Positions 16,978 to 26,439 of a DNA stretch of 64,000 bases are shown one piece after another. Positions within the stretch are counted from its first letter, which is position 1; the number at the start of each line of letters is the position of its first letter. Source of the stretch: Adlercreutzia sp. ZJ304 (GTDB lineage: Bacteria; Actinomycetota; Coriobacteriia; Coriobacteriales; Eggerthellaceae); contig NZ_JAAKEG010000007.1 of assembly GCF_011039075.1 (NCBI RefSeq), positions 1 through 64,000 of the forward strand, written 5' to 3'. The notes under the pieces were generated by a model. It ran no database searches, had not been told where the DNA came from, and saw only the letters and a list, made by a program, of their open reading frames with translations. Position numbers and translations under genes: made by a program.

Positions 16978-17994
16978 ATGAGTTTTCGCGACAATCTATT
17001 ACACTTACGCGCATCGCACAATATGACACAAGAGCAGCTGGCTATGATATTAGGGGTAAGCCGCCAATCGGTTACGAAGTGGGAGTCGGAGCGATCGTAT
17101 CCAGAAATGGACAAACTGTTAAAGCTATGCCAAACATTCGACTGCACACTAGACGATCTAGTTCAGGGTGACTTAACCAACCAGCAGCCTAACGCAGCTT
17201 GCAAAGTAACCACCAACACACCACCCGCAGATGTATTCGGCTACGACGAACACATGCGCAAATTCGCAAATAAAATAGCGGGCGGGGTACTATCAGTAGT
17301 ATTGGGGTGCGCTATATCTATTATTTTCTTCAGCGCAGGCGATCCAAGCACAGCAAGTCTGTTTTCACTTCCTGAAAATACAGCCGCAGCAATAGGAACC
17401 ATTTGCGTACTTATAGGCGTGGCGATCGGCTTGATACTATTCATTCCAGCCGGAATGGAACATTCCCAATTTGTACGCGAACATCCATATATTGAAGATT
17501 TCTACACCAGCGAACAAAAAACCAGTGCACGCACAGCATTTTATTGGCAGCTTATTGGTGGTATCGCCATCATTTTTGCAGGTATTTGCATAATATTACT
17601 TTTTTCCGACTCTCCATATGAAGATAGTATAGGAACGGTGTCGATGGTTGCCTGCGTAGCCATAGGTGCAGCACTTATCGTGCGCGGCAGCATAAACCTT
17701 AGCCGCATCAATCTGTCCAACTACAATTTAGCCGCAGGCGAAATACTAGAAGCCCACGAAATAAATGAGTCAAATATTCCGCAAGAGCAGAAAGAAGAAC
17801 TACTTGCTGTAAAGCGTACAGACAAACGTATTGGCGCTATCTGTGGAACAATAATGATGGTAGCCACCATAGTCGGACTAGTTATGCTGTTTGTGCCTGA
17901 ATATTCCACACCATTTTTCTGGCTAGCATGGCCTATCGGCGGCTTGCTGTGCGGAATATCATCCGTGCTAATAAAAGGATTCAGTAACAACTAA
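16978..17994 (+). CDS. XRE-family regulator with membrane helices
   Basis: Residues about 5-60 form a Cro/CI-type helix-turn-helix: LRASHNMTQEQLAMILGV, SRQSVTKWESERSYPEMDKL, LKLCQTFDCTLDDLVQGD. The rest (about residues 90-335) is mostly membrane helices, roughly six, including GVLSVVLGCAISIIFFS, AIGTICVLIGVAIGLILF and a C-terminal FFWLAWPIGGLLCGISSVL. This is the membrane-anchored XRE type seen in Firmicutes and Actinobacteria. It may sense membrane stress or regulate neighbouring genes (inference). The ATG follows AAAGG with 7 nt spacing. The next gene on the same strand is the arylamine N-acetyltransferase, 57 bp on. Confidence 0.85.
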   Translation: MSFRDNLLHLRASHNMTQEQLAMILGVSRQSVTKWESERSYPEMDKLLKLCQTFDCTLDDLVQGDLTNQQPNAACKVTTNTPPADVFGYDEHMRKFANKIAGGVLSVVLGCAISIIFFSAGDPSTASLFSLPENTAAAIGTICVLIGVAIGLILFIPAGMEHSQFVREHPYIEDFYTSEQKTSARTAFYWQLIGGIAIIFAGICIILLFSDSPYEDSIGTVSMVACVAIGAALIVRGSINLSRINLSNYNLAAGEILEAHEINESNIPQEQKEELLAVKRTDKRIGAICGTIMMVATIVGLVMLFVPEYSTPFFWLAWPIGGLLCGISSVLIKGFSNN

Positions 17995-18051
17995 TAAGCT
18001 GCATGTTTGCTATGCTATAGCCCATGTGTTCAAGCAACCGAAGGAGTATAA

Positions 18052-18846
18052 ATGTTGGACGCTAAGCAAATACGCGCCTATTTAGATAGATTAGAAATAA
18101 GCGCTATGCCAACGCCAACAAAAGAGAACTTAGACGCTCTTGTCTATGCGCATCAAACACATATCCCATTTGAAACTATAGGTGTTCACCGCAGCAAAGA
18201 TGCACCCAATCTTTCCCTAAATTCGCTATTTAATAAGATTATTTGCGAACATAAAGGTGGATACTGCTTTGAATTAAACAAATTTTTTGAAGCGCTGCTT
18301 GTATCGCTTGGCTATAATGCACGCCCTGCGCTTTGCCGATCAGTGCGCGGGCGAGAAGTGCGCATGCCAATAAACCACCGCGGCATTATTGTTGCATTTA
18401 ACGATACATCGTGCTTTGTCGATGTGGGTTTCGGCGGACCTATGCCAGCAGAATCGCTACCACTTACTCCCGATGTAGAGCAAAATGTACGCGGCGAAAT
18501 ATTTATTGTAGAAAACGATAGCAACTCTTGGCTAAAAATTGACCGAATCACTAAAGCGAAAGCCGATTTGCACGATGACGGAACCCCAGCGCGCCGTCAA
18601 ACAGAACTAGAGCTTTGCACAGCGCATGTAGAGGATATAGATTTCAATGCGCTGAATTTGATGTGCTCGCAATCTGGCACTCTATTTCGCGACTACGAGA
18701 TTGTAAATTTACGCACCAATAATGGCTATAAAGGATACAGAGACGGCGTGTTAACCATTCGCGAAAACGGCAATAAAACTGTTTTGGAAATTAGCGACAC
18801 CGACAAAACAGATGCGCTGCATGAACATTTCGGGTTGGTGTATTGA
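18052..18846 (+). CDS. nat: Arylamine N-acetyltransferase
   Basis: Transfers acetyl from acetyl-CoA to aromatic amines or hydrazines. The catalytic triad is visible: C72 in HKGGYCFELN (family motif RGGXCFE), H108 in MPINHRGIIV and D123 in CFVDVGFGG. Total 264 residues, near the family's 255-290. The C-terminus is standard. The natural substrate is unknown; a detoxification role fits a gut- or host-associated anaerobe. AAGGAG lies 7 nt before the ATG. The stop codon overlaps the start of the U32 peptidase gene (TGATG), so the two are translationally coupled. Confidence 0.95.
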   Translation: MLDAKQIRAYLDRLEISAMPTPTKENLDALVYAHQTHIPFETIGVHRSKDAPNLSLNSLFNKIICEHKGGYCFELNKFFEALLVSLGYNARPALCRSVRGREVRMPINHRGIIVAFNDTSCFVDVGFGGPMPAESLPLTPDVEQNVRGEIFIVENDSNSWLKIDRITKAKADLHDDGTPARRQTELELCTAHVEDIDFNALNLMCSQSGTLFRDYEIVNLRTNNGYKGYRDGVLTIRENGNKTVLEISDTDKTDALHEHFGLVY

Positions 18847-20090
18847 TGGAACTTTTAGCACCAGCAGGAGGAATGGAACAACTGCAAGCCGCAATAGCAT
18901 TTGGAGCCGACGCAGTATATCTAGCAACCGACCGCTTCGGCATGCGCGCTCGTGCCGACAATTTCAACATAGAAGAATTGGCGCACGCTGTTACTTTTGC
19001 TCATTCGCGCAACGTAAAGATACACGTAGCCTGCAATGTTCTTATGATGCCCAACGACACAGCACAGTTGCCGTCGTATTTCGAAGAAGTGCAAGCAACC
19101 GGTGCCGATGCCCTAATAATAGGCGACATTGGCGCCTTCGCTATTGCGCGCGAATATGCTCCCAAAATGGAACTTCACGTGTCCACGCAGGCTAGCGTGG
19201 CTAACGCCGAAGCTGCAAAAGTATGGCACAGCTTAGGAGCGGCACGCGTAGTTTGTGCCCGCGAAATGTCGCTGTCCGACATAGCGCGCATGCGGCAAGA
19301 AACGCCGCCTAGCTTAAAAATAGAAGCTTTCGCACACGGGGCTATGTGCATGGCGGTATCCGGTCGCTGCCTTATAAGTTCTTACTTAACCGGACGCAGC
19401 GGCAATCGCGGAAATTGTTCGCAATCGTGTAGATGGAACTACACACTTGAAGAGGAAAAGCGCCCGGGCGAGCATTTTCCTATAGAGCAAACCGACCGCG
19501 GCACGCTAATAATGAACGCTAAAGACCTGAATATGCTGGCACACCTTGACGCACTAGCCGAAGCGGGCGTAGATTCTATAAAAATAGAGGGACGCAACAA
19601 AAAGGCATTCTATGTTGCTACTGTTGTTGGCGCGTATCGCAGAGTGCTAAACGGCGAACCTGCCGAAAATGTGTACAGCGAGCTTCTAACCATTTCACAT
19701 CGCCCCTACAATACCGGGTTTTATTTTGGAGAAGCTGAGCAAGAATGCGTGGAGGAAGGCTACACGAAACAGACCGTTCATGTAGCCGACGTAATAGACT
19801 GCAGCACACACGCAGGCGCGTATCTCATAACCGCGCGATGCCGCAATCGCTTTTCCGAGCGCGACACAGTGGAAGTTTTAGCGCCAAATTCCCCCGCAAA
19901 TACCCTGCAAATAAAAAACCTGTGCTGGATTCCAGAGAACGGAGTGTCCACACCAGTTCCAACAGCAAACAGATCGTGCAATATTTATACTTTCGAGGCG
20001 ATGCAAGCTATACAGCCCGGCTCGTTTTTACGCATGCGTACTGAAAACTTCTTTAGCGAAGTCTGTACAGAAAACGCATCGCAATCCTAA
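18846..20090 (+). CDS. U32-family peptidase/hydroxylase-like protein
   Basis: About 414 residues. The N-terminus MELLAPAGGMEQLQAAIAFGADAVY is the classic U32 start (given here only as the key run LLAPAGG and FGADAVYL), and the family signature SGNRGNCSQSCRWNY with AHGAMCMAVSGRCLIS is present, including the conserved cysteines. U32 members include collagenase-like proteases and the RlhA/TrhP RNA hydroxylases; the Cys-rich motif fits either, so no exact role is given. ATG at 18846 overlaps the nat stop by one base. Confidence 0.9.
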   Translation: MELLAPAGGMEQLQAAIAFGADAVYLATDRFGMRARADNFNIEELAHAVTFAHSRNVKIHVACNVLMMPNDTAQLPSYFEEVQATGADALIIGDIGAFAIAREYAPKMELHVSTQASVANAEAAKVWHSLGAARVVCAREMSLSDIARMRQETPPSLKIEAFAHGAMCMAVSGRCLISSYLTGRSGNRGNCSQSCRWNYTLEEEKRPGEHFPIEQTDRGTLIMNAKDLNMLAHLDALAEAGVDSIKIEGRNKKAFYVATVVGAYRRVLNGEPAENVYSELLTISHRPYNTGFYFGEAEQECVEEGYTKQTVHVADVIDCSTHAGAYLITARCRNRFSERDTVEVLAPNSPANTLQIKNLCWIPENGVSTPVPTANRSCNIYTFEAMQAIQPGSFLRMRTENFFSEVCTENASQS

Positions 20091-20114
20091 CTTCGCCGCA
20101 TTTATAAGCCGAAT

Positions 20115-21584
20115 CTAACATTGTTGCATACGGCGGAGACGGCGCATCTCCCATACGATAAATATGGCAACCGTAAAAATTGCCAAAAAGTCAGATATAG
20201 GCGCAGCGAAATAAAGCGCATCTAGCCCGTCAAACTGCGGTGCCATAATCGGCAGCAAGTTAGGCATAATGAACAGCAGCGGCACAAGGAACAATATCTG
20301 GCGTGTAAGCGTAAGAAATATAGACTTAGCAGGCTGCCCTGTTGCCTGAAAATAATTCGAACCCACAATCTGAAAGCCCACAAACGGCAACATTAAGAAC
20401 TGCACCTTCAAAGCAAACGCCGTAAACTCTACAAGAGCCGCATCCTGTATACCAAACGCATTGGCTATAGCGTTCGGGAACGCTGTTATAACAATCCATT
20501 CAATCAGGCTAAATGCAGTTGCCACAGCAATCCCCAGCCAAAGAGTCTTTCTAACACGATCAATTTTCTTCGCGCCGTAATTGAAGCCAAGCAGCGGCTG
20601 AATTGCTATAGCTATACCAATAAGCGGCATAACTGAAAACATACCGATACGATTTATAACGCCAATAGAAGCAAGCGCATTCACCGTGCCAATGTCGCTT
20701 AGAGCGCCATATTTCACCAGCTGGAAATTCAGCACAAAATTCACAACAGCCATACCAGCTTGCACAGCAAAGCTAGGAAAACCATACGCCAATATGGTTC
20801 CCACTACACGCCATATTGGTGTCATACAACTAAGGCGTATACGAAGCGCCACATCTTTAGTGCAGAAAAAATACGCAAGCACTGCCGCCGCCGAACAAGC
20901 CTGTCCAGCAAGTGTGGCAAACGCGCTACCAGCCACGCCCCATCCGTTCACTATAACGAACCAGTAGTTAAACCCTGTAGCTGCAAAAAGACCTACAACC
21001 ATAGTGCCTAGCGCAATATTAGGAGAGCCGCACGTGCGAATAAAATTATTTACACCCATACCAATACTTTGCAGCACAAATCCAAAGCAAAGTATCTGAA
21101 TAAACGTATGAGCATACGGACGCACTTCATCCGTCGCGCTAGATGCTGTTAAAAGCGCATCCATCAATGAAGGCACAGCAGCAGCCGCAGCCACCACCAC
21201 CCACAGCACAATGCTTAGAGTAATAACGTTGCCAAGCGCACGTTCTGCCTCGTCGCGCTTGCCCTGCCCCAACTTCAGCGCCGCCAACGCATTGCCGCCA
21301 TTGCCAATAAGCATAGCAAGCGCCATAAACACAATCATTATGGGATTAGCCACAGTTACCGCCGACAAGCCAATCTCGCCTACCGCATGCCCCAAAAATA
21401 TAGAGTCTATCAGGTTGTACGACCCATTAACCAACATGCCCACAACAGAAGGTATGGCAAATTCCGCGATAAGCTTTGGGATAGACTCTGTACCCATACG
21501 GGTAACACGTTCTGCCCGCTTATCAACTGGAAACTGCTCTTTATTGCGCTTTTCTGCCTCTGTACTGCGAGCCTCTTGTGTCAT
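20115..21584 (-). CDS. MATE-family efflux transporter
   Basis: About 489 residues with twelve hydrophobic helices in two similar halves. The N-terminal half contains PSVVGMLVNGSYNLIDSIFLGH and GLSAVTVANPIMIVFMALA, and the middle IGMGVNNFIRTCGSPNIALG, both characteristic of MATE/NorM-DinF proteins; the second half repeats this pattern with FFVG-type helices (QIVGSNYFQATGQPAKS). These pump cationic drugs or other organics out using Na+ or H+. It has a long charged N-terminal tail of about 30 residues. It lies just upstream of the MFS-CBS gene's 3' end, 20 bp away, and is probably co-transcribed. Confidence 0.93.
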   Translation of the reverse strand: MTQEARSTEAEKRNKEQFPVDKRAERVTRMGTESIPKLIAEFAIPSVVGMLVNGSYNLIDSIFLGHAVGEIGLSAVTVANPIMIVFMALAMLIGNGGNALAALKLGQGKRDEAERALGNVITLSIVLWVVVAAAAAVPSLMDALLTASSATDEVRPYAHTFIQILCFGFVLQSIGMGVNNFIRTCGSPNIALGTMVVGLFAATGFNYWFVIVNGWGVAGSAFATLAGQACSAAAVLAYFFCTKDVALRIRLSCMTPIWRVVGTILAYGFPSFAVQAGMAVVNFVLNFQLVKYGALSDIGTVNALASIGVINRIGMFSVMPLIGIAIAIQPLLGFNYGAKKIDRVRKTLWLGIAVATAFSLIEWIVITAFPNAIANAFGIQDAALVEFTAFALKVQFLMLPFVGFQIVGSNYFQATGQPAKSIFLTLTRQILFLVPLLFIMPNLLPIMAPQFDGLDALYFAAPISDFLAIFTVAIFIVWEMRRLRRMQQC

Positions 21585-21604
21585 GCCCTCACACTCTATC
21601 CAAT

Positions 21605-23569
21605 CTATCCTAAATCTTCTATAACCTCAGAAATTGAACGCACTATGTTGCGACGGCTAATAGTACCAACCAGTCGCCCGTCTTTCACTACTGGCACTTT
21701 CTTTATACGGCGTTCGGCTAAAACTCGGCAAACTTCATCAATTGGCGTATCTTCTTCCACCGATATAACACGTTTCGTAGCTATATCTGCCGCTTTAAGT
21801 TCCAACAGATCGAACAAACGCTGCTTCATAGCTTCGCTGTCTATGAAGCGATACAAATTCATAGAAGTATCGAAGAAAGATATTTCGTTTTTGCCCAGAT
21901 ACGAAGCTATATCTCCATCGGATATAAATCCTGCCAAATCGCCTGCAGCGTTTACCAGCGGAAGCCCGCTAGTATCATTTGCAGCCATGGTGCGTATTAC
22001 ATCACGCATTGCAGCGTCTTCTAACGCAAATACAGGATTGCAAGTCATAGCATCTTTAGCGCATATCTCAGAATAGGGATCGTCTGCCTGCGTAACAACA
22101 CTACCAGCAGCAACCGCACCATCCGCCTGCGCGCGCAAGCTGTCTGAAATACGCTGCGCATCGCTGCCGGCAACCGCCTTTTTATCTTTCTTTACATCGC
22201 GCACAAAGAACAGAATTACAAGTACTGCCACCACCATAAGCGCACATGTTGTACTAAACGCTAAATGATTACCGACGTATGCCTGCTCTAGGGGAGAAGC
22301 CTCTGGCACCATATAAGGTGCCAACGCAGAAATAGACACCAGCACCGCTGTTCCTAGCGATGCCGCCACCTGATTCAAAGTATTCGACAACCCTTGCGCA
22401 TGCTGTATAACACTATTGTCTAGCGAATTCACACCCCACGTATTCAATGGTGTCATAGTAAACTGAAGCCCCATTGTAAGTACGGTATATGCCAGCGCTA
22501 TGAATACAAAATCGGTATCGATACCAAGAAGCACCAGCCCGATTCCGCCTAGCAACGCAACAATAGCGCCGGGAATAACTACGCGCCGCACACCAAAGCG
22601 ATCGAACAGGCGCCCAGCAAGCAACCCCATGAAAGCGCCAATAACCGCACCCGGCAGCATAGCAACACCCGACATAGTAGCCGAATAACCACGCACACCC
22701 TGAATATACAGCGGCGTAATAACACCTGTACCCATTAGCGCCGCTTGCACGATAACAATAATTATTACTGCAGTAGCGTATTTACGCGTTTTTAATATGT
22801 CCACTTTCAACATAGGAGATGGCAGTGTTAGCTGACGACGCACATATAGCGCCAGCACAACCAAACCGACCACAATAAGCGCGGCGGTTACGAACAAATT
22901 CTGGCTAGATGAAAATGTGGAAAGCCCATAAAGCAAACACACCAAACCAACCGTAGACAAAACGACTGACAGTTTATCGAATGTAGTGCGCTTAAAGTCG
23001 CCGTAATTACGCAATACGAATATCGACAGAATTATAACCACCACAGATAGCGCTGTGGTTATAGCAAACAGCGCACGCCAACCAACTGTATCAACTAAAA
23101 GACCCGCAAGAGAAGGACCAATAGCCGGCGCAAAACCTATGATAAGCCCTATAACGCCCATTGCGGTACCGCGTTTTTCACGCGGGAATACAAGAAGTAT
23201 TACTGTAAATACCATTGGCATAGACATGCCCGTGCACACCGCTTGCAAAACACGCCCTAGCAACAATACATAGAAGTTTGGTGCTAATGTTGCTGCCAAA
23301 CTGCCTATCGCAAATATTACGAATGCACTTATAAATAATTGCCGCGTACTAAAACGCCCTATGAGATACGCCGAAAGCGGGATAATTACAGCCTCTACCA
23401 GCGAGTATCCACTGGTCAGCCATTGCACCGTAGTTGCATCTACTCCCAAATCAGCCATAATGGCAGGCAATGCGGGCGACAATAACGTCTGATTTAATAC
23501 TGCTAAAAGAGTGCCCGCCAAAAGCACTCCAACCATAACCATATTTCTGCGATCTACACCTAATGCCAT
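21605..23569 (-). CDS. MFS transporter (DHA2/EmrB type) fused to two CBS domains
   Basis: About 654 residues. Residues 1-470 form a 14-helix drug-exporter-like MFS module: VLNQTLLSPALPAIMADLGV, the motif-A-like LGRVLQAVCTG, MGVIGLIIGFAPAIGPSLAG and FDRFGVRRVV. After a linker of about 60 residues come two CBS domains (about residues 515-570 and 595-650), visible as CNPVFALEDAAMRDVIRTM, GLPLVNAAGDLAGFISDGDI and VISVEEDTPIDEV, RIKKVPVVKDGRLVGTISRR. CBS pairs bind adenosyl ligands, so transport may be gated by energy state (inference). The ATG at 23569 is preferred to a TTG at 23587. The 3' end lies 20 bp from the MATE gene. Confidence 0.88.
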   Translation of the reverse strand: MALGVDRRNMVMVGVLLAGTLLAVLNQTLLSPALPAIMADLGVDATTVQWLTSGYSLVEAVIIPLSAYLIGRFSTRQLFISAFVIFAIGSLAATLAPNFYVLLLGRVLQAVCTGMSMPMVFTVILLVFPREKRGTAMGVIGLIIGFAPAIGPSLAGLLVDTVGWRALFAITTALSVVVIILSIFVLRNYGDFKRTTFDKLSVVLSTVGLVCLLYGLSTFSSSQNLFVTAALIVVGLVVLALYVRRQLTLPSPMLKVDILKTRKYATAVIIIVIVQAALMGTGVITPLYIQGVRGYSATMSGVAMLPGAVIGAFMGLLAGRLFDRFGVRRVVIPGAIVALLGGIGLVLLGIDTDFVFIALAYTVLTMGLQFTMTPLNTWGVNSLDNSVIQHAQGLSNTLNQVAASLGTAVLVSISALAPYMVPEASPLEQAYVGNHLAFSTTCALMVVAVLVILFFVRDVKKDKKAVAGSDAQRISDSLRAQADGAVAAGSVVTQADDPYSEICAKDAMTCNPVFALEDAAMRDVIRTMAANDTSGLPLVNAAGDLAGFISDGDIASYLGKNEISFFDTSMNLYRFIDSEAMKQRLFDLLELKAADIATKRVISVEEDTPIDEVCRVLAERRIKKVPVVKDGRLVGTISRRNIVRSISEVIEDLG

Positions 23570-23708
23570 GCGAAAAACAACTCCCAAATACTTTATCTTT
23601 AATTTTTTGCGTGATGTTTTAGTATATTCGTATATTTAAACGCAGCTAAAGAAAACCACAATTGACGCAAAATTCAAGCCACACGGTAACTTCTAGGTAA
23701 ATTCCGGG

Positions 23709-23860
23709 AAAATGGTCAAAACTTCCGACTTTCCATGGTTGAACTGCCCCATGGTTGCCCTGAATTGTGGAGAACACTGGGCAAACAGTGTTCAATGATG
23801 CTTCGGCGGGCGCTATTAGGTGTGTCTGAGTGTGGAAAGCTGGAAGTTTTGACCATTTTT
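23709..23860. repeat. MITE-like element, copy 1 (terminal inverted repeats)
   Basis: The left end (23709-23735) and right end (23833-23860) are near-perfect inverted copies of AAAATGGTCAAAACTTCCG...CTTTCCA (27 nt, two adjacent mismatches). A core at 23761-23792, TGAATTGTGGAGAACACTGG, is shared with copy 2 at 43655-43817 but in the opposite orientation. No obvious target duplication and no open reading frame longer than a shadow. Fills most of the pckA-MFS gap (23570-23917), which otherwise shows nothing. Confidence 0.7.
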
Positions 23861-23889
23861 TCTCTAAAATTAACCTCGCGTCTTTGCGG

Positions 23890-23917
23890 TACGGGAATTC
23901 TTGCCGTCAATCCCGTA
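23890..23917 (-). terminator. Weak hairpin after pckA
   Basis: TACGGGA (23890-23896) pairs with TCCCGTA (23911-23917) directly after the pckA stop codon. No U-run follows, so a terminator role is uncertain. Confidence 0.3.
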
Positions 23918-25480
23918 TCATGCGGGTCCAGCTTGCTGTATCTCTTTCGGAACGTGGCTATACTTCTTAGCAAAATTGTCACGAAACATACCAGCCAACT
24001 TCACGGCTTGCAAATCGTATTCCGCACGGCTAGCCCACGACTGCACCGGATCTAACATGTAGGACGGACAACCCGGACAACTACTTGGCACCATAAATCC
24101 GAAGTGAGCATCCCGCACATAGTCCACATTATCAAGTTGCCCATCTAAAGCAGCGTTCACCATAGCACGTGTGTATTTCAACGGCATTCGCTCGCCGCGC
24201 CCATTCCATCCCGAATTGACCAAATATACATCGGCGCGGGCATTGCGAACCTTTTCCTTTAACATTAGCGCATAGCGAAGTGGATCTAGCGGCAAGAAAG
24301 GCTCTCCGAAGCAAGTAGAAAACGTGGGCACCGGTTCGCTGACACCAACTTCAGTTCCCGCTACCTTCGATGTATAACCGCTAAGAAAATAATACATTGC
24401 CTGATTTAGATTGAGTTTCGCAATGGGTGGCAGCACTCCAAAAGCATCGGCTGTCAAGAATATAACCGTACTGGGTACGCGTCCCTTGCCATCAGCTTGT
24501 ATATTTGAAATATAACTTACAGGATATCCCACGCGCGTATTCTCGGTTATGCTGCTGTCGGCAAAATCAAGCTGTCGCGTCTTGGGATTTACCACCACAT
24601 TTTCTACCAACGCACCAAAGCGAATTGCATTATAAATATCGGGCTCGTGCTGTTCGCTAAGGTCGATGCATTTTGCATAACAACCACCTTCGAAATTAAA
24701 CACCATATCATCAGCCCAACCGTGTTCATCGTCGCCTATCAAACGCCGCATCCGATCGGTAGAAAGCGTAGTTTTGCCCGTACCAGACAATCCGAAAAAG
24801 ACTGCAGTAGAGCCATCTTGCGCCATATTGGCAGAACAATGCATGGGCAACACACCCTGACTGGGTAACACGTAATTCATTATCGAAAATACCGTCTTTT
24901 TTATCTCGCCTGAATAACGCGTGCCAGCAATTACTACTTTCCTGTTAATATAATCTATCATTACGGCTGCATCGCTTCGCGTGCCATCGCGCTTCGGATC
25001 GCACTTGAAACTTGGCGCTACCAAAAATGTGTAATCAGGCTGAAAACCAACCAACATTTTATCGCTAGGGCGGCGCAACAACTGATTGGCAAACAACGCC
25101 TGCGAAGCCAACTCGCCAACTATACGAAACCGTTTTGCATAATCGGGCGGCACGCCAGCATACCCATCAAACACATAGATATCACCGTCTGAAAGATGAG
25201 CCGCCACACGGCTATAAAGCGCATCAAAAACTTCCTGAGAAATTGCTACATTAACCGCACCCCACGCTATTTCATCATGCACTTCAGAAGAATCAACAAT
25301 AAATTTATCTTTAGCAGAACGCCCTGTGCGCAAAGCCGTGTTCACAACTAAAGCACCGGTTTCAGAAAGCACGCCTTCACCATTGCGCAGCGCATGTTCC
25401 ACCAAATCTGCCACAGCTAAATTGCGATACACATTTTGTGTGGGTTGAACGCCTGTTTCTTCCAAAGCACGCAGACTCAT
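23918..25480 (-). CDS. pckA: Phosphoenolpyruvate carboxykinase (ATP-type)
   Basis: Interconverts oxaloacetate plus ATP with phosphoenolpyruvate, CO2 and ADP; in fermenting anaerobes it often runs towards oxaloacetate. The ATP-binding P-loop is FFGLSGTGKTTLS, preceded by SQGVLPMHCSAN; RYSGEIKKTVFSIMNY and the kinase-2-like DDEHGWADDMVFNFEGGCY are present. About 520 residues, the size of the ATP-dependent class rather than the larger GTP class. AAGGAGAG lies just upstream of the ATG. It stands alone, divergent from the DUF364 gene. Confidence 0.97.
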   Translation of the reverse strand: MSLRALEETGVQPTQNVYRNLAVADLVEHALRNGEGVLSETGALVVNTALRTGRSAKDKFIVDSSEVHDEIAWGAVNVAISQEVFDALYSRVAAHLSDGDIYVFDGYAGVPPDYAKRFRIVGELASQALFANQLLRRPSDKMLVGFQPDYTFLVAPSFKCDPKRDGTRSDAAVMIDYINRKVVIAGTRYSGEIKKTVFSIMNYVLPSQGVLPMHCSANMAQDGSTAVFFGLSGTGKTTLSTDRMRRLIGDDEHGWADDMVFNFEGGCYAKCIDLSEQHEPDIYNAIRFGALVENVVVNPKTRQLDFADSSITENTRVGYPVSYISNIQADGKGRVPSTVIFLTADAFGVLPPIAKLNLNQAMYYFLSGYTSKVAGTEVGVSEPVPTFSTCFGEPFLPLDPLRYALMLKEKVRNARADVYLVNSGWNGRGERMPLKYTRAMVNAALDGQLDNVDYVRDAHFGFMVPSSCPGCPSYMLDPVQSWASRAEYDLQAVKLAGMFRDNFAKKYSHVPKEIQQAGPA

Positions 25481-25614
25481 GTCTCTCCTTTTGTTTGACT
25501 ACATGGATTGTAGCGGAAAGATGCGCTCTTTAACCAGCTGTACGCCTATACTATATTCATGCAAGTATAAAGCAAACTAGACTAGCTCATTAAATTCTAA
25601 GCGAAAGGCAAAAC

Positions 25615-26391
25615 ATGACTTGGACGATTTACGATCAATTAATTGATGGAGTTCCAGAAGATGTAAAGGTAATAGATTATTGCCTCGGAAAAAACTGGAG
25701 CTATGTAGAAGCTGAAAGCGCAATGGGAGTTTCTTTTACCTGTAGCGGCGGCGCTAAACCCACCGACAATCGCGATTTTCGCCAACTGCCTTTGCGCGAA
25801 ATGGCAAAGCTTTCCAAATCGTGGTGTTTTGAAGAAGCCACATTAGGAATTGCCGCCCTGAATGCTTGGTATGGACAAAAGCATCTTATAGACAAGATGG
25901 GCGCCACTTATGACAAGCCCATCGAATTGCCGGATGGATCTATTCACAAAATTGACGCTTTCGAAATTATGCGTCCACGCATCGAACAAACCGAAAATGC
26001 CGAAGTTGTTGTTGTCGGGCATTTTCCCCACGTAGATCGCATATTGGAATACGCAAACCTAACCGTATTAGAGCGCAACTGCCGAAGTGAGCTAGATACC
26101 CCTGATCCGGCGTGCGAATACGTACTTCCAAATGCCAATTTTGCATTCATAACAGGGGTTACACTAGAAAATAAAACCTGTCCACGCCTGCTAGAGTTGG
26201 CTTGCAACGCCCACGTAACAATGGTTGGACCCTCAGTAGTTATGTCGCAGGCACTTATGGATGCAGGTGTTAACATGTTAGCTGGCAGTATTGTTTTAGA
26301 CCCCGAACGCGCGCGACAATCCGTGAAATCGGGCGGCGCAATGTCGTTTGGCGGAGCCTTGCAGATGGTTAGCGCAGAAAAGCTCCAATAG
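25615..26391 (+). CDS. DUF364/DUF4213 family protein
   Basis: About 258 residues. An N-terminal half typical of DUF4213 (YCLGKNWSYVEAESAMGVSF, GIAALNAWYGQ) is followed by a Rossmann-like DUF364 half with VVVVGHFPHVDR, NANFAFITGVTLENKTCP, and VTMVGPSVVMSQALMDAGVN. Family members are often called putative heavy-metal chelation or anaerobic-metabolism proteins, but no reaction has been assigned, so none is claimed here. AAAGG is 9 nt before the ATG. It precedes the response-regulator gene by 48 bp and may be in its transcript. Confidence 0.82.
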   Translation: MTWTIYDQLIDGVPEDVKVIDYCLGKNWSYVEAESAMGVSFTCSGGAKPTDNRDFRQLPLREMAKLSKSWCFEEATLGIAALNAWYGQKHLIDKMGATYDKPIELPDGSIHKIDAFEIMRPRIEQTENAEVVVVGHFPHVDRILEYANLTVLERNCRSELDTPDPACEYVLPNANFAFITGVTLENKTCPRLLELACNAHVTMVGPSVVMSQALMDAGVNMLAGSIVLDPERARQSVKSGGAMSFGGALQMVSAEKLQ

Positions 26392-26439
26392 CACCTACAA
26401 TACACCTTTGCGCTTTCAAAACACTGAAAGGAAGCAGTT

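Noticed and set aside
21387-22076. Plus-strand open frame of 229 codons
   Set aside because: It is a shadow of the MATE and MFS-CBS genes, both with clear domains on the other strand.
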